The notes: a model not told the origin generated them from the letters alone. A DNA stretch of 64,000 nt from Lunularia cruciata (GCA_948567375.1 OX419757.1:40672001-40736000), one strand, 5' to 3'. Positions 22,760 to 36,250 are shown, numbered from the stretch's first letter. Numbers and translations: made by a program.

Positions 22760-25700
22760 AAAAGTATTTCTTATAAATTATTAAAAACTACTCTAAGAAA
22801 CTGCAAATGGTACTTAGGAAGTTTAATAAAGGTCTAAATAAAAAGTACCTAGGTAACTTCTTACCAATTAAGTAGGCTAGGAAGGTATCATTGAAACTTC
22901 TTCTATGTTTGTGCAATAAGGTAAAGAAAAATTCCTATGATGTAGTTTAACTTGGCTAAGAAGATTACTTTAACATGAAATTTATCATTTATTTGGTGCA
23001 AGAATAGAAGATGTTGCTTTGAGCAATCTTTTTTGTTTAAAACATTTCCATACTTTTGTGGTCCATTTGGTCTATTCTTTCTTCCTTTAGGCTTTGGTCT
23101 TCTTGAATAATTTTCAATATAAGTTATTACTTTTTAATATACATTTTATCAATAATAGTGTAATATTTAAATATATTCTATTGTTTTACCCTTGATTAAG
23201 ATTCAAGTAGAGAGAGAAGACCATATATTGAGATTGGAAAATTACCAATCTAATTATTTTAATTTAAAAATACAGTTTTGATCCTTGATTATTAATTTAT
23301 AATCTTAATAATCTAGACTATAAACAATTTAAGATGCTCAGCTAATTGTGATGAATTGGGCAAAATAATTCAATTGAATTGTTAGACTATTATGAACACT
23401 TTCATTCAAGACACTCCATATTGAAAGATGAGCATTAATTGATCTTCATTAAATATACCTCTTGTAATCTTATAATAGTACAATTTACTCTTAAGATGGC
23501 TTAATTTAGAATCTAACTATACAAAATTTCTATATAACTAAAGTATTAACCATAAAACTTCTTTGCTTATGTTGTATATTTACCTTATCTATATTTTTTC
23601 CATATCATTATTGTAATTTTGTTAATTATTTATCACACATAAGATTCTAAGTATAATTTTTTTGCTTGTACTGTATATTTATCATGCATAGAAAATTTTA
23701 ACCATTCCATTGTTATGTTTTTGTTACATGTTTTCACACCTAAACAACAATTTGCATAAAAATTGATATATTTTAATATTTATCATTGATTCATCTAAAA
23801 TAAATTATCTATTTTATGCTAATTTATCATAAACCTTTTTAATCATGACACTCTAAATCTAAGTATTGGAGTCAATATTCAAGAAATGCCATGTCGAAGC
23901 ATAACAGTAAGATGACTTTTCAAGAGCTATATAATACTCCGAAGACTAGTCAATTAAACAACATATTTGTTCCACCTCTTATCACCAGACTTTGCTCAAG
24001 CATTAATGAATATTTTAAATAATAGTAATATGATTTAATTATCATCCCAAATGCATGAGCTCGCTTTCATTTGATGAACTTTGCTGAAAGTGTAACCACT
24101 ATTTAATCTATTTCTTGTGCTTTGAAGCATTTGGGCAAATTTGTTCTAAATGTATAATAACTACTTATAAATTATGTATGTGTCATAATTTTTAAATCTT
24201 CTACCAAACTATTACTAAAATAAAGATTTAATTTATCATGTCTAATAAATTTCACATGTGATACCAAATAACATTAAAAAATAACAAACTAAAATTTGAT
24301 TCACTTAAATTTTTTATTGGAATATATTTAAATAAAAAACAATATGATTTTACTTATCTAGATCTGATTTATGCTTTAATATTATAGAGAAAAACTACTT
24401 CATATCATGCTTTGATGATTTGTTTATTATTATTATTATTATTATTATAAAGATTATAATAATAGATGTACACTTTAATTTTGTGTGTGCAAAATTAAAA
24501 GGAGCTATTATATATATAGTCAATGTAAATGTATGATTACTTGTGACTTTTTTTATTACAAAACCTAAACCATATTATTCATAAAAGTGTTAATTTTATG
24601 AATAATTGATAATAATACTTATACATGCTCGGGTGATGTATTAAAATTAATTAGATAAAGTATTTAAATTATCCAACTCATCAAACTTATTAGAGAAATG
24701 CTTTTTATCATGTCAAACCATTCACTTTTTTTTAAATACAATAAAGGTATCAATGTTCTTACTAGATTTCTTGATTATTTATTTTTATTTTTGATCATCT
24801 TTTGCTGCTCAATATGGTGTTATAATCATATACTTCAGGATACATAAAAGTAGGAGAGAGAAAATTTGGATATTTATCTATGTTAATTTTTTAATTTATA
24901 AATATTTGGGAATATTTGAATGTACCCATGGATGACCGGGAGGTCAAACGAGTGCTAAAAGTCCAAACAATGAGGGTAGATGCTCAGTACTTATAAATAT
25001 AAATAAATAAATCACTTTTAACTATTGCAAGATAGATCAAATGTACATAGAAAGGCAATAACTTTAATTCAAGAATTAGTAAGGGAATACGTTATCAGTC
25101 TTTACAAGTAAGAATGTAAATTTTAGTACATTCTGGAACTATTGAGAGTTTCATCTTCTCAATGAAAGGAAATTAAAAATTTACTCTTGTAAAATAGATT
25201 TTTGGTATTTTGCTGATATTGGCTTCCCTTGGTAGTTCGAGATTTTATACAAGAGAAGATCTGTATGTAGATGAGAGAACAACATTCCTTTAAAGATACT
25301 AACACCTTTCCCCGGTTTATCATACAAGAATAGCCAAGATCACATCCATGATGCTTCAAGTATACACAGCATAAAACTTAGAAGTTTACATGAAGAATAT
25401 AAATAACCCGATTGTTTCATTATTATGAATATAACTAACCTGATAGGCTCAAAAGATGACGACTCAAGATCTTTCTTGAGAACTTTGCTCTAAAAAATAT
25501 ATGGAATCTAGAATTGACTTTGTTAATGATTCTAAAAATGATTTACCACAACTATAAAATTTTCACTTCTGGAGTATTATTGTAGATACTTGTATGATCT
25601 CAAATATTTATGAGCATTGTAGGTTTTTAATGCTGGACTCGCATACTAATTTATGACAGCCTCTTAGATAAAACTCTACTTTATAAAGTGAAAGACACGA

Positions 25701-25800
25701 AATTATGTACTGTACGTAAAAATTTGACAACAGATTATTTATTCATATTACATATATTTACTAATTTAATCTTCATTTAAAGTGAATCTAAAACGGATCA
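22760..25800. other. AT-rich spacer, no gene seen
   Basis: No credible reading frame, transposon domain or RNA gene. It includes a short (TTA)n run at about 24424-24448. Base composition rises sharply in GC from about 25850, where the bZIP promoter begins. Confidence 0.7.
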
Positions 25801-25849
25801 AGTGATTTCGCACCTCGCACCCTATTGCCAAGTACATTTGGTTGTTTTG

Positions 25850-26446
25850 AAGAACTATCCTGGTTCAATCCTCACGCTAGTACTACTCCACTAGAAACTC
25901 CGTTATAATTCCTAGTCAACTCTCGTGTGGACCAGGAGGTGACTATTACCCACCGCAGCAAGTGCTCCGCTTGACGGAGTTTCTGCCGAGCCGGGAATAT
26001 CAACAAGGGGCCCGCCGGATCTGACCGGCCCGTTCCTCGGGTGAGGACGGCGTTGTAAAGGGCCCGTTTCGCTCGGCTGGGCGTATGTTCAAACTGACGG
26101 TCGCAGCTGGGCACAAGAACAGTCCAGTAGTAGAACACGGAGAAAAGAGTAAAAGGAGAGTTTTACTGCTGCTGGAAACTGCATTTATCCCAACAATTGA
26201 CGAGCTAACCTCGGTCCACGTGGGCGGGGGAGCGGTGACCCCTTACTTTTACATATTAAGAAAAATGGGAAATGGAAGGTTTGCCTTCTTTAGCCCACAG
26301 AGCCAGCAGCAGACCTCTCTGTCTTGGCTGCTCGTCGCTTCTTTCTTTCGTCCTTTGTAGGGTGTGTTCAACTTTAGGAGGGTTGCGCCCGAAGAGGGAG
26401 GAGGATTGTCTCATCAGCGTGGCGCTCGAGAGAAGTGCGTTCGAAG
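25850..26446 (+). promoter_or_regulatory. GC-rich upstream region of the bZIP gene with a G-box
   Basis: Composition switches from AT-rich spacer to GC-rich. CCACGTGGG at 26216-26224 contains a perfect CACGTG G-box (26217-26222), with an ABRE-like ACGTGG core. This is the class of site bound by ABA-response bZIPs, so self-regulation is possible (inference). GGGCCCG occurs near 26008 and at 26060-26066. A possible TATA-like TACATATTA lies near 26251. The start of transcription is not known. Confidence 0.55.
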
Positions 26447-26533
26447 ATGGGAGCATTTCGCAGTTTCTCCTGCCATTCAGGCAGGAAAAAGTTTGATCTG
26501 AAGAGTCGGTGGACCAGGGGAAGTGCTTGGTGA
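26447..26533 (+). other. possible upstream ORF (28 codons) in the bZIP leader
   Basis: ATG at 26447 opens a 28-codon frame ending TGA at 26531-26533, about 290 bases before the bZIP start. It would matter only if transcription starts upstream of 26447. A (GA)n tract at 26556-26570 follows. No similarity recognised. Confidence 0.3.
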
Positions 26534-26820
26534 CAGAATTATAGAAGGTGGGATCGAGAGAGAGAGAGAGCTTATCGGAGTTAATTGGGAGGGGAGGAGG
26601 AGGAGATTTGCGGTGGGGAGGCGTGGGGGGTGAAAGCAAATTAAGAAGGTGATTCAAAGCCGCCGCACTGGCAGGCTTGGACGCCCGGAAGCGGGCACGC
26701 GATCGCGCAGCCCGCAAGCAGGCTCTCCAGGCTTCGAGTTCCTCAGGGTATCAGAGCCTCGATCATCAGCAGGTCCAGCAGCAGCAGCACGAAGAGAATT
26801 ATATCCAGCAGGTGGCGAAA

Positions 26821-28671
26821 ATGGGGTCGCAATCCCAAGCACCGCAGCAGCATGCGCAGGCGAGACCTATGCCTCAGCAGACCCTGAATCTGAGTTCCCA
26901 GAACGGAGGAGTTTCCATGGTAGGAACCTCGGGACAGCAACAGGCTCCCATGGGGGGTGGTGGTGGTGATGGATCGGGAGCAGGAAATGGCGGTCCGTTG
27001 ACGAGATTTAGCTCGCTTTCACGCCAGGCCTCCATCTACTCTCTCACCCTCGATGAGTTCCAGAGCGCCATCGACCCCGGGAAGAATTTCGGGTCAATGA
27101 ACATGGACGAATTTTTGAAGAATATTTGGACTGTGGAGGAGTCTCAGGCGATGGCTTCAGCTATGGCTGGATCTATTGGGGGAAGCGGAAGTGGAAGCGG
27201 TGTTGCTCTTGGAGGAGGAGAGCCTGTTGGTACTAGTGGGGGATCTGGTGGTGCTGCCGTAGGAGCCAGCGGAAGCAATGGTTTATCTCGCCAGGCTAGC
27301 TTGCCCAGACAGGGCTCCCTAACCCTACCTCGCACTCTGAGCAGGAAGACTGTAGATGAAGTCTGGAGGGACATTCACAAACAGACCAACCCTCCTCCTC
27401 CAAGAGATGGCGATCTTAATGGGACTGCTCAAAATCAAGCCACATTTGGTGAGATGACACTCGAAGATTTTCTGGTGAAAGCTGGTGTGGTCAGAGAGGA
27501 GGGCCCAGAAGCTGCTGCTGCTGCTGCGTATGGAGCTTATGGGCCGCACTTTTCCTCTGGGGCTGGTGCTGGGACGAGTGACAATAGAGGGGGCGAGGGA
27601 GCAGAGAGGGGGGGTGTTGGACCAGGACCTTTGGCTCCCACCCTTTCTTTGGCTCCGTCGGTTTTGACCCCGAGTGGGATGGATTCTTTGGCAATGGAGT
27701 CCTATAAAACACCACAAACTAGTGAATGGTTGAGGAATATGGCAGTCAGTGCGCAGCAGCAGCAGTACGCTCACCATCACGCCCAGCAGCAGATGCAAGC
27801 GGCTCATGCTGCTGAGCAGTACGGCAATCACATGCATAAGCAACGTGTGGCAAATGGAGGCATGGTTGTGACCAATGGCTACGGCGGTATGGCCCCTCAA
27901 ATGCAAGGACTTGTGCCCCAGGGGATAATGGGGGTTATTGGGCTCCAGTTGGCCCCAGCTTCTCCCCCCAGTCCCATGTCAGATGGCGTTGGACATAGCC
28001 ATGGAAACGGGCTCAGCCTTTCCCCTGCTGGGAATTATGGGGTCGATGGAGCCATGCGAGGTAGGAGGAAGGCAGGAGAGGGTCCTCAGGAGAAAACAGT
28101 CGAACGTAGACAACGGCGAATGATTAAGAACCGAGAATCCGCTGCTCGGTCCCGTGCCCGTAAGCAGGTATAGATTTCTCCCGTTATCCAGCATGCATAC
28201 AGACTGATATCAACAGTCTGTTATGCTTTATCTGGCAGCCAACATGTAGCATTGAATTTGTGATATCAATCAGGCTTAATATTTTAAGTTTTGTCTGTAG
28301 GCATATACGGTAGAGTTGGAGGCCGAAGTGACACAGCTCAAAGAGGAAAATACTCGGCTGAAAAGACAGCACAACGCCTGGAAGCTTGTAAGTTCTTTCC
28401 CTACTTGTCATTCCGTTTTGCATCTTTCTTTACGCCAACTTCTCCCTCTGTAGGCCGTGATCTTTGTATTTAAAGAGTGAACTTTTGCCTTGCCTTGATA
28501 CACACCTTCTGACGCTATCTACTTCATTTGCGACTTGTTTTTGTTCCGTTCTTACATCAGCAGGAGGAATCGACCGAAAGAAAGAAACAGATGATGACAC
28601 AACAAACAGCTGAGAAAGTTCCCAAACACGAAGGAGAGAAATTGCGGCGGACAAGGACCGGTCCTTGGTAG
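26821..28671 (+). CDS. group A bZIP transcription factor, ABI5/ABF/AREB/DPBF type
   Basis: Nuclear factor expected to bind ABRE (ACGTG) elements in abscisic acid and dehydration responses. Exons 26821-28167, 28301-28387 and 28561-28671, all phase 0, GT-AG introns of 133 and 173 bp; 514 residues. The start is the first in-frame ATG (context GCGAAAATGG) after an in-frame TGA at 26650. Domains: C1 with RQASIYSLTLDEFQ (about 68-81) and MNMDEFLKNIW; C2 RQGSLTLPRTLSRKTVDEVW (163-182); C3 TFGEMTLEDFLVKAGVV (208-224); basic region ERRQRRMIKNRESAARSRAR (428-447); leucine zipper in exon 2; C4 LRRTRTGPW at the C-terminus. RQxS sites in C1 and C2 fit SnRK2 phosphorylation in this family. Long Gly/Ser, Ala and Gln/His stretches separate the domains, making it longer than typical Arabidopsis members. 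Exon 3 has a CAGCAG acceptor. Exact orthology is open. Confidence 0.95.
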
Positions 28672-30169
28672 GAATAGGTTCTCATATTGATAGGGACAGA
28701 TAGTGACGATGTGCGATAGGTGGTAGCTCCCATTTGCAAGGTCGGACAGGTTTATTTGTCCTTCCTTTCCCTTTTGTGGGGAATACTGAAGGCATGTATA
28801 GAGGTCAGTGTACAGGAGTAAAGTTTAGAATATTGACCAATTTTGAGCAAGTGCGAAATGATGGGAATTAGCTGGTCTGCTATTCGATTGATGTCTCTGC
28901 ATTCTTCATCTCCTTAGGTCACGTTTTGGGCCTTCAGTGTCTGGCTTTCTCGTCATCAAGTGCCCTCCTCCCAAGTCTACCTCCCGAACTGAGGCTTTCT
29001 CTTCCCTCTCTTCCACCTTCACGTCTTAAAGTGATTGTGCCGGCCAGGAGCAGGAGAGATCTCCAAATTCATGAGAGAAAGATGTAGAATTATGAGTCTA
29101 GTGTCTTTGCAAGCTAGTTCGGTTGGTCATCCTTACGAGGTTCTAGAGATGTCACAGTAACCTACCAGCCGGCGTACCATCCATTGTAATTTCCAGCATA
29201 ATTTGAAATGGTTCACGGCATTCTGTGTAACGAAAAGTGTGATTTAATGGAGAATAAATCTTCACTCACACCCCCCCGATGGGAAGTACTCGTGAATGAG
29301 AGCTGTGTCGAACTACATTACAACCTCCAGCAGAAGAATCTTACACTTGGATCAATAGCACGTGCTGACAAAGCACAGTTCATTCTTTGACATATGGAGT
29401 CTGCAGTCTTATTTCCTTCCAACGAGGTCGTGCCACATGTGAGCTTCACAAGCCTCGTTACTGTCGAAACCCTTCCTACCTTCTTGGGTGAGAGGTTGCA
29501 GTCCACATCGCAGGACAATGAGAGCTGAATTCCGATCTTAGTGGTCAGAAACTTTCTTTCATTAGCCTCGGTGTCAAGAGATCAGCATCGCGAGAAGTCC
29601 CCGGGCAAATCCCAATCCAGTTTCCGAGCATGTCTGAGGCAGATGAATAGATGGTGTGTCAAAGAGCATGTCTCTTATGGCAGCAGCGGCTCACGTATCC
29701 CTCAAACCTGTTGGCACTGTGGTTTCAGTCGGAACTTGATCAGGGGACACGTGCTGCTCAAAATTACTAGAACGCATGTTTGCATGTCAGCTGTAAGTAC
29801 AGAAAAGGTTGACTAAATGTCGAAGTTCTGGGCATGACGAAGGAGCTGGCTACTTAATCTCCACAGTTTTGAACACCACAAAGCGTAAAAGAGTCATGAG
29901 TAATAGCTCTTTGGCCGGAAATGAACGGACCAAAAAATCTGTTAGTGCCTCCAGGTTTCCTTACAGAGGATCTACCAGTTCTAAATATTGACGCCTAAAC
30001 ATCAGAAACGTCTGTTGCCCATGTTATCAAATGACAGACGAGGATTGTAGTCGACGATGGATACTCAAGGACACGCGCTTCATGTGATGATGTAACAGTC
30101 CCAAAGCTTTCCTTCTGGACGAGGATTGTTTATCATCCCCTCTATCTTCCGGAGTATTGATGTACCACT
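28672..30169. other. 3' UTR and downstream DNA of the bZIP gene, unassigned
   Basis: Sequence just after the stop is presumably 3' UTR, with its end unknown. The stretch keeps a higher GC content than the spacers. It holds several short open frames (for example 29541-29816), none with a recognisable domain. It could be long UTR, a non-coding transcript or an old gene remnant. Confidence 0.5.
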
Positions 30170-30541
30170 CGAAACACTCACTTCTTAGCCTTGCATACTA
30201 TGGTACTCGTTTACAAGGGATCAAAGTAGGAGACGACGTCTTGTAAGGTAAAATGGAGCCAAGCCCCAATAGAGTCTATATGAGAATTCTGAAGTTAAAA
30301 GTATTATTGGTTCATGTCCTTTCGCACATTCAATCTTGCAATTTTTCTGTTATAAATAAACTTAGTCAACGGAGCTAAACCCCAATAGAGTCTATATGAG
30401 AATTCTGAAGTTAAAAGTATTATTGGTTCATGTCCTTTCACATGTTCTGTTGATAAATAAACTTAGTCAAGACGTCGTCTCATACTTTGATCCCTTGTAA
30501 ACGAGTACCATAGGATGGAAGGCTAAGAAGTGAGTGTTTCG
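30170..30541. mobile_element. 372-bp non-coding element with 71-bp terminal inverted repeats
   Basis: The left arm 30170-30240 (starting CGAAACACTCACTTC) and the right arm 30471-30541 are inverted copies agreeing at 68 of 71 positions. Between them lie two direct repeats, 30255-30370 and 30371-30470, each beginning GGAGC and ending TAAACTTAGTCAA. No coding capacity. It resembles a MITE or foldback element. No clear target duplication (CACT left, ATTT right). Confidence 0.75.
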
Positions 30542-33500
30542 ATTTGTTTGTACGGTTTGATGGGGTCTTCCCATCCTTCGTGTTTTCAACGCGGTCGCCC
30601 TTTACTGACTTTAACTTCAGAATATCTTCCTTACTTATATGAAGCCTGCTCGCTTTTCGCTTGAAAACTAAATAGATAAAGAATCAAATTGACTTTCGAG
30701 TTTCCTAGCCTTTCATCGAGTGACACTCAAACCACAAGGAATCGGATCACAGAGACCGTGTTCTCAGTTAGTCTAGTTGATAAAAACCAGCATTGTGTAT
30801 CGAATGTGCAAATGTACAATGTACTAACGTTGTCTTAATTTAGGAATGTCTTCTTGATTGTTAAAACGGACCTTGCTCGTTTGGGCTAAAAGTTTTGTGA
30901 ACAAATAATTAAGAAGAGTTTAAAATCAACATACTTTAGATTTTTACTTTTAGATGATTATGACCATATTCTTGAATAAAATTACCATTGTTTTCTACGG
31001 GTGATAATTTGAAAGCTTTAAGTACAAAATAAAAACTCCATGAAATTATTTGGTAGTTCTGTAATTGCACGTAAATTGTAATTATTTATTCAAGGTGCAT
31101 TGTACAATATAGACAGTAAAACATACCACCATAGCACATCAAATGCATAACATTGGCTATGCATGATAATAAATAACCAATGCACATGAGAAGAAGTAAA
31201 GCTACAAGTAACTAGATGAGAATTCTATTAACATAGAATCCATATCATAGCCGGATTAGTTTGCCACTCTGACAATCAAATTCACACAAAAATAGAAACA
31301 AAGTACTGTATCCTAGAATATAGTACTGTATATATAAAGTAAGTAATGTGAATATTAGTCAATAAACATGATTTGAAGTTGTAAATTTCAATAAATTCTC
31401 ATGATTGATAATTGCAATATATAAAGCAACTTTCTCTCTACATATCAGTCTCATTTAGTTTAAAATACATGATATCTACCTTAAATTATCTATTTTAAAT
31501 ATCGTATATGTTATGCTGTTAATGTTAATAATTTTGAAATCTTCCGTGACGTTTTATTGGATGGTTTTTGAAGATAATGATAACATAAATTTTGTAGTAT
31601 TAATTCGCATACGAGCACTATGTTTCAAATGGATAATCTGAAATCAATTTATGCATATATAGTATAGATATAGTAGTTATGGGCTATAAAATCATTTAAG
31701 AGATATTCTTTGCTCTAACATTACATAATTAAATAGTGAAATATATCATAAAGAAGTATCCACAATATTTGAAATAAAAATAATTATAAACACATTTTTT
31801 GCATAAAGATGCTAAGCTATTCACGGATATATAAGATGGAATCTTTATCATCATTATTAATACTTATCTAAACTTTATTACAAATTATTCAAAAACTATA
31901 ACTACATAATAGGGAACTTAATATGATTAGATGATTGCTAAAAATGAGAAAATAAGTCATTTCATAAGCCAATAAAACAAGTAGATGAATAATTGTACTA
32001 GATATCTTAAAAATGCAACTCGAAAGCATAATTTTGGATGTATTGGGTTACTTATGTATATAAAATTATATTTGTAAGTCATAAGTTGTTAATAAAATCA
32101 TACTTGGAGATAAGATTTGCTTATTAATGTGTATTTATGGCTATAAAAATTTTCAATAGATCAATATTCAAACTTATCAGATTAATTTTCATACAAATTG
32201 TGGCATAAATTGTTAAAATATATTTTTTAGAAATTCCATTTTAGCCGTTTCCAAAAGAAATGTAAAATGTTAGTTGCTATCAAACTAATTTCACAATATG
32301 CTTTGTATTATGAAACTGAAGTTAACTATACTTCAGTATTTAATGAAATGAAAGAAATAAAACAACTATAAAATGTTGTTACACACAATTTTATTCTATT
32401 CCAGTTTTAGTGAGAGTTGATATTAATCATGAAATCATATTTATTATTAATTGTGTGATACATAAATTTAGTTGGGAAAATGTATAAGAACTAAATTCTA
32501 AACTAAACCCTAAACTCTCCTGTTATAAATGATATTGTGAATTACCGTAATTTTAGAGATAGGATAATTTATTTAGTGAGGATTTTAATATCAAAATTTT
32601 ATTATTTACTAGTGGTAAAATTACTAAGTTTATTAAAATAATTTTATTATTTTGTATTTATTAGTGTATTAATTTATTTAAGAATTATATCAAATAAATC
32701 ATTACAGTAAGGTTAAATAGTCAGAAATAATGAATTTTACAATGCTAAAGTTAAACCTATATTAAAATAACATTTTATGATCTAGACTGTGTGTATAATT
32801 TAAATTATATTTTTGAATTAATTTTGGTTTTCTGAAATTGTTTACAGGTGTTTGTACGTAAACTAGATCAATGTTTTTAGTTAATCAGGAACTAAAATTC
32901 ACAATTTTTCGCTATTAATTTGTATTTTGATAAATAATTAGTAATATTAGAAGTATCTTTATTAATATTTTAAACATGTATAAAAGATGAATCAATATAC
33001 ACCTTTTGCTAGGTTTCTTTCTTGTACCGTTGAGGTACATCTCAACGTTAGAATCTGGTATGGTTGTTCTGCTCATATCACGATTCTAGATTTTAGTCTA
33101 GTTTGTAGACCTTACGTCTCGGATATCTTAGGTGCAATATAGCAGATTTCTCATGTTGATACTAATCCTGAGGGAACGTAGCTCTATTTTATCTCTTTTG
33201 TACGACTTGATGGGGGTCTTTTCTCCCTTCATGTGTTTTAGTCTCCTTTTCTCTATTCTAGTCCTATACTACACTGCCATATTGCACCTCCGAACTAAAT
33301 TACAACGTATACGCTGCAGTACTGCTCCTTACTGTAGTATCGGAACAGGTAAGCTCTTGACTATGACGTCTGTCTCACTCCCAGCGATGGAGAAGAGCGC
33401 CATTTGGCAGATTTACAGCAAACGTGTGGCACAAAGACACCCGCCATTGTTGACACGTTTCCCTCTTTTACCACGTCCCAAGGGTACTTCTCAAAAATTC

Positions 33501-36250
33501 TCTTGCTCGGTCAGTGGCCTACCACTCAAACTTACTTTTCGTCTACCTGTTGGACGTTGAGAGTCCTGCAGTGCAGATCCCTAACCTCGAGATATTCCCG
33601 ACTTCACATACCGGTACTTAGACCGGTTGTTGTTTTAGTCATGTTCTGGCCATAGTTGTTTAACCATGGTTGGTAATCTCGTTAAATTTAGAAACCGTAT
33701 AGAGTAGAAGGGTGACCGTGTAGGATAACAAGAAGGATGGGACCAAGCAGCACCAAAATGAAACACACGAGGTAAAATGGGGTTAGCTCTTAATAGTTTT
33801 GGTATGAGGAATTTGTTTTCCAGCATTGAAGATAACGGCATTTGAAACGTCCAACTTATAGTTATGTCCGCATATCGATAAAATTTGGGATCTAGAGAAC
33901 AGAGTGTGCCATCCAGTCTAGGTTATTGCAAAGAATTCTTTTTATAAAGGAAAATACTCGAGTCGAGGGAGTAAATAACACTCCACAAAAGGTGACCACA
34001 TAGAACACAGGACTAGTTAAATGCCCGTGCAATGCATAGACTAGTGTGTCATATGAATATAGGGAATTCATCCAAACAAAAATTAACATGATTTTCTAAT
34101 TATGGATTTATAGAAAATTAATTGTCTCTGTCTTTTTATAAGCAAAGGTATATTTATCTCATTAATATGTTTTACCTATTGACATTTAATTTAATAAATA
34201 ACGAGGTATATCTATCTAATGAGCGGTGTTCCATGACCATAAATATTATTGTTAAAAGGTGCAGTAATGGATGAGGTTACTGTTATATGGATAGGTCTTT
34301 GATTGTTACACCCTGCAAATCTATTTAGTTAATCATTATTTAATCAAATGGATATATAATGGATCTGCAATATATAGATTAAAGTTAAATTAAAAATTAC
34401 AAACTCTATACACATTAATTTGTATTCTCTTTTTTTTTTTAGCTCATATGGTCGAGCTTTTATTGAACATATCTAATTCTCATTCATAAAATTTGATTAA
34501 AAACTACACAGTTTAAAATTTAAGAGCTTTAATTTAATACACAACTTTTTTGAGGAAAATTATATTTGTTCACATTATAAGTATGGGTTTGAAGAAATTA
34601 TGGTTTCAATTTCAGTTTTAGTATGATACATGATATGTGAATTAAATAATTTATTATTTTGAAACTTATCAATAATTTGAGATTTAATTGGGTTTCATTG
34701 TTTCTTAGATGATTTGAAGTTCTCTTTTTTTTTTGATAACTACAAACATCTTTTATATATACAGTTATAGGAACTGTAATATCAATGATTATCAAATAAT
34801 TATTTATAATTTATGGTTTTATATCTATTATTATCTAATATTTTTGATAAAATTTGAAGAACAATATATAACTAGAATTTTCATATATGTATCCAAAATT
34901 TTATAAATACTCAATATTCTTTTAAAAACAAAAAATTATTTTATCAGTTCTAAAAATTTCTAATTTTTACCATAAATTGATTTCATATCATTTTATATAG
35001 CTACTTAAAAAGATGCTTATTCCAAAATATAGGCAATTCTATTTATAATTAATGCTTATATCTATAAAGAAGGAATTTTATTTATAATTTTATTTATGGT
35101 AAGAGATCTTTGATAAGCTCTCCTTAACTTAAACATCATCTTTTGTGTAATAGATTGCACTTCTTGATTGAAAATTTAAACTCCATTTTTATAGAAATCA
35201 TTATGTTGATTTTTTGGACAACGCATAGGTAATACATGCAAGATACAAACTTTATTAAAAGTTGTAGTTAGTGCTTCTTTTCATCATAGTTGATTTGTAT
35301 AACTTTATCAGATTATACTTTTGCTTTATTTCTCCCTTAGTAAACTCCCACTCAATTTGTATTTTGTTGGTTGGAATACTTAGTATCCTTGTTGGTGGCA
35401 TATATATTTCATGGTGCTAGTGCTAATACTATGAATCTTGAAGATATCTTTGTAATTTTGGATTTGATTTGATTTGATTTGATTTATATATTTAATAAAA
35501 AATTATTTACTTATTTAAATTTATATTCAATAAAGGGCATATTATGCTTAATTTAATTAATTTATTGGATTATATTTAATGCCATAGATATAGAGTTATA
35601 CTTAATCAAGAGAACAATATAGTTACTAATCTTAACGGAAAAGAATTGTTTAAATTTAGTGTTTAGATGATGTCTTAAAAAAATATATTATTCCAAAACT
35701 GTAGTCTTTGAAAGGAAATTTTTTTATAATTTTCTAATATATATTTTAATTTGAAAAAAATAATATTTTTAATATTTTTATAAAAAATAATCTTGAAATA
35801 TTAAATCTGTAATTGGAAAGTATAAAACCATTTGGATTGACCTAAATTTATATATATAATGAATTATACATGTTTTAATTTGATTTTTTTCAAATAACAT
35901 AATTTATTTTCACTATAGATTTGATCTTCAATATGTAATTGGAAAGGAGAGAACAGTTTAGATTGATCTGACTATATAAAATCATTAAAAATATTTAATG
36001 TAGAAATGAATCAAGGTGAACTAAGGTGAATTATGTACTTTCTATGAAATATAATTAACACTTGAAACCTATAATTAATGTTAATTTACCTTGCATCAAT
36101 TCCTTTTATATTACTAACATTGTAACTTTGGATCTTGTAAACAAAACTCCTCCAAAACTACCCATCCTATTATTTTAAAGCCAGATGGGTCCAGACATGG
36201 AATAAGAAAAGTTCAGCTTGAAATAATTTTCCTCAAAACCAGGAGGTGCC
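30542..36250. other. mostly AT-rich spacer, no gene supported
   Basis: Very AT-rich from about 30830 to 33000 and 34100 to 36100. A less AT-rich patch at 33000-33850 contains a 142-codon open frame at 33132-33560 with no recognised domain. I do not call it a gene. Near 33194 the patch shares a short stretch (TTTGTACG…TTGATGGGG) with 30549, next to the inverted-repeat element. Confidence 0.6.

Noticed and set aside
22509-22784. 91-codon open frame ending in Ile-Tyr repeats
   Set aside because: It is the family A LTR end running into the (TA)n microsatellite, not a gene.
26256-26717. 153-codon minus-strand open frame opposite the bZIP leader
   Set aside because: A by-product of GC-rich, stop-poor leader sequence; no domain and no independent support.
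26677-26820. N-terminal extension of the bZIP frame upstream of 26821
   Set aside because: The frame is open back to a TGA at 26650 but contains no ATG (position 26677 is TTG). The ATG at 26821 starts with MGS, as is common in this family, and has a good context.
27325-27906. 193-codon minus-strand open frame opposite bZIP exon 1
   Set aside because: Shadow of the coding exon; the plus strand has all conserved motifs.
33132-33560. 142-codon open frame
   Set aside because: Longest frame in its spacer but no recognisable motif, no splice context and competing frames in the same patch.
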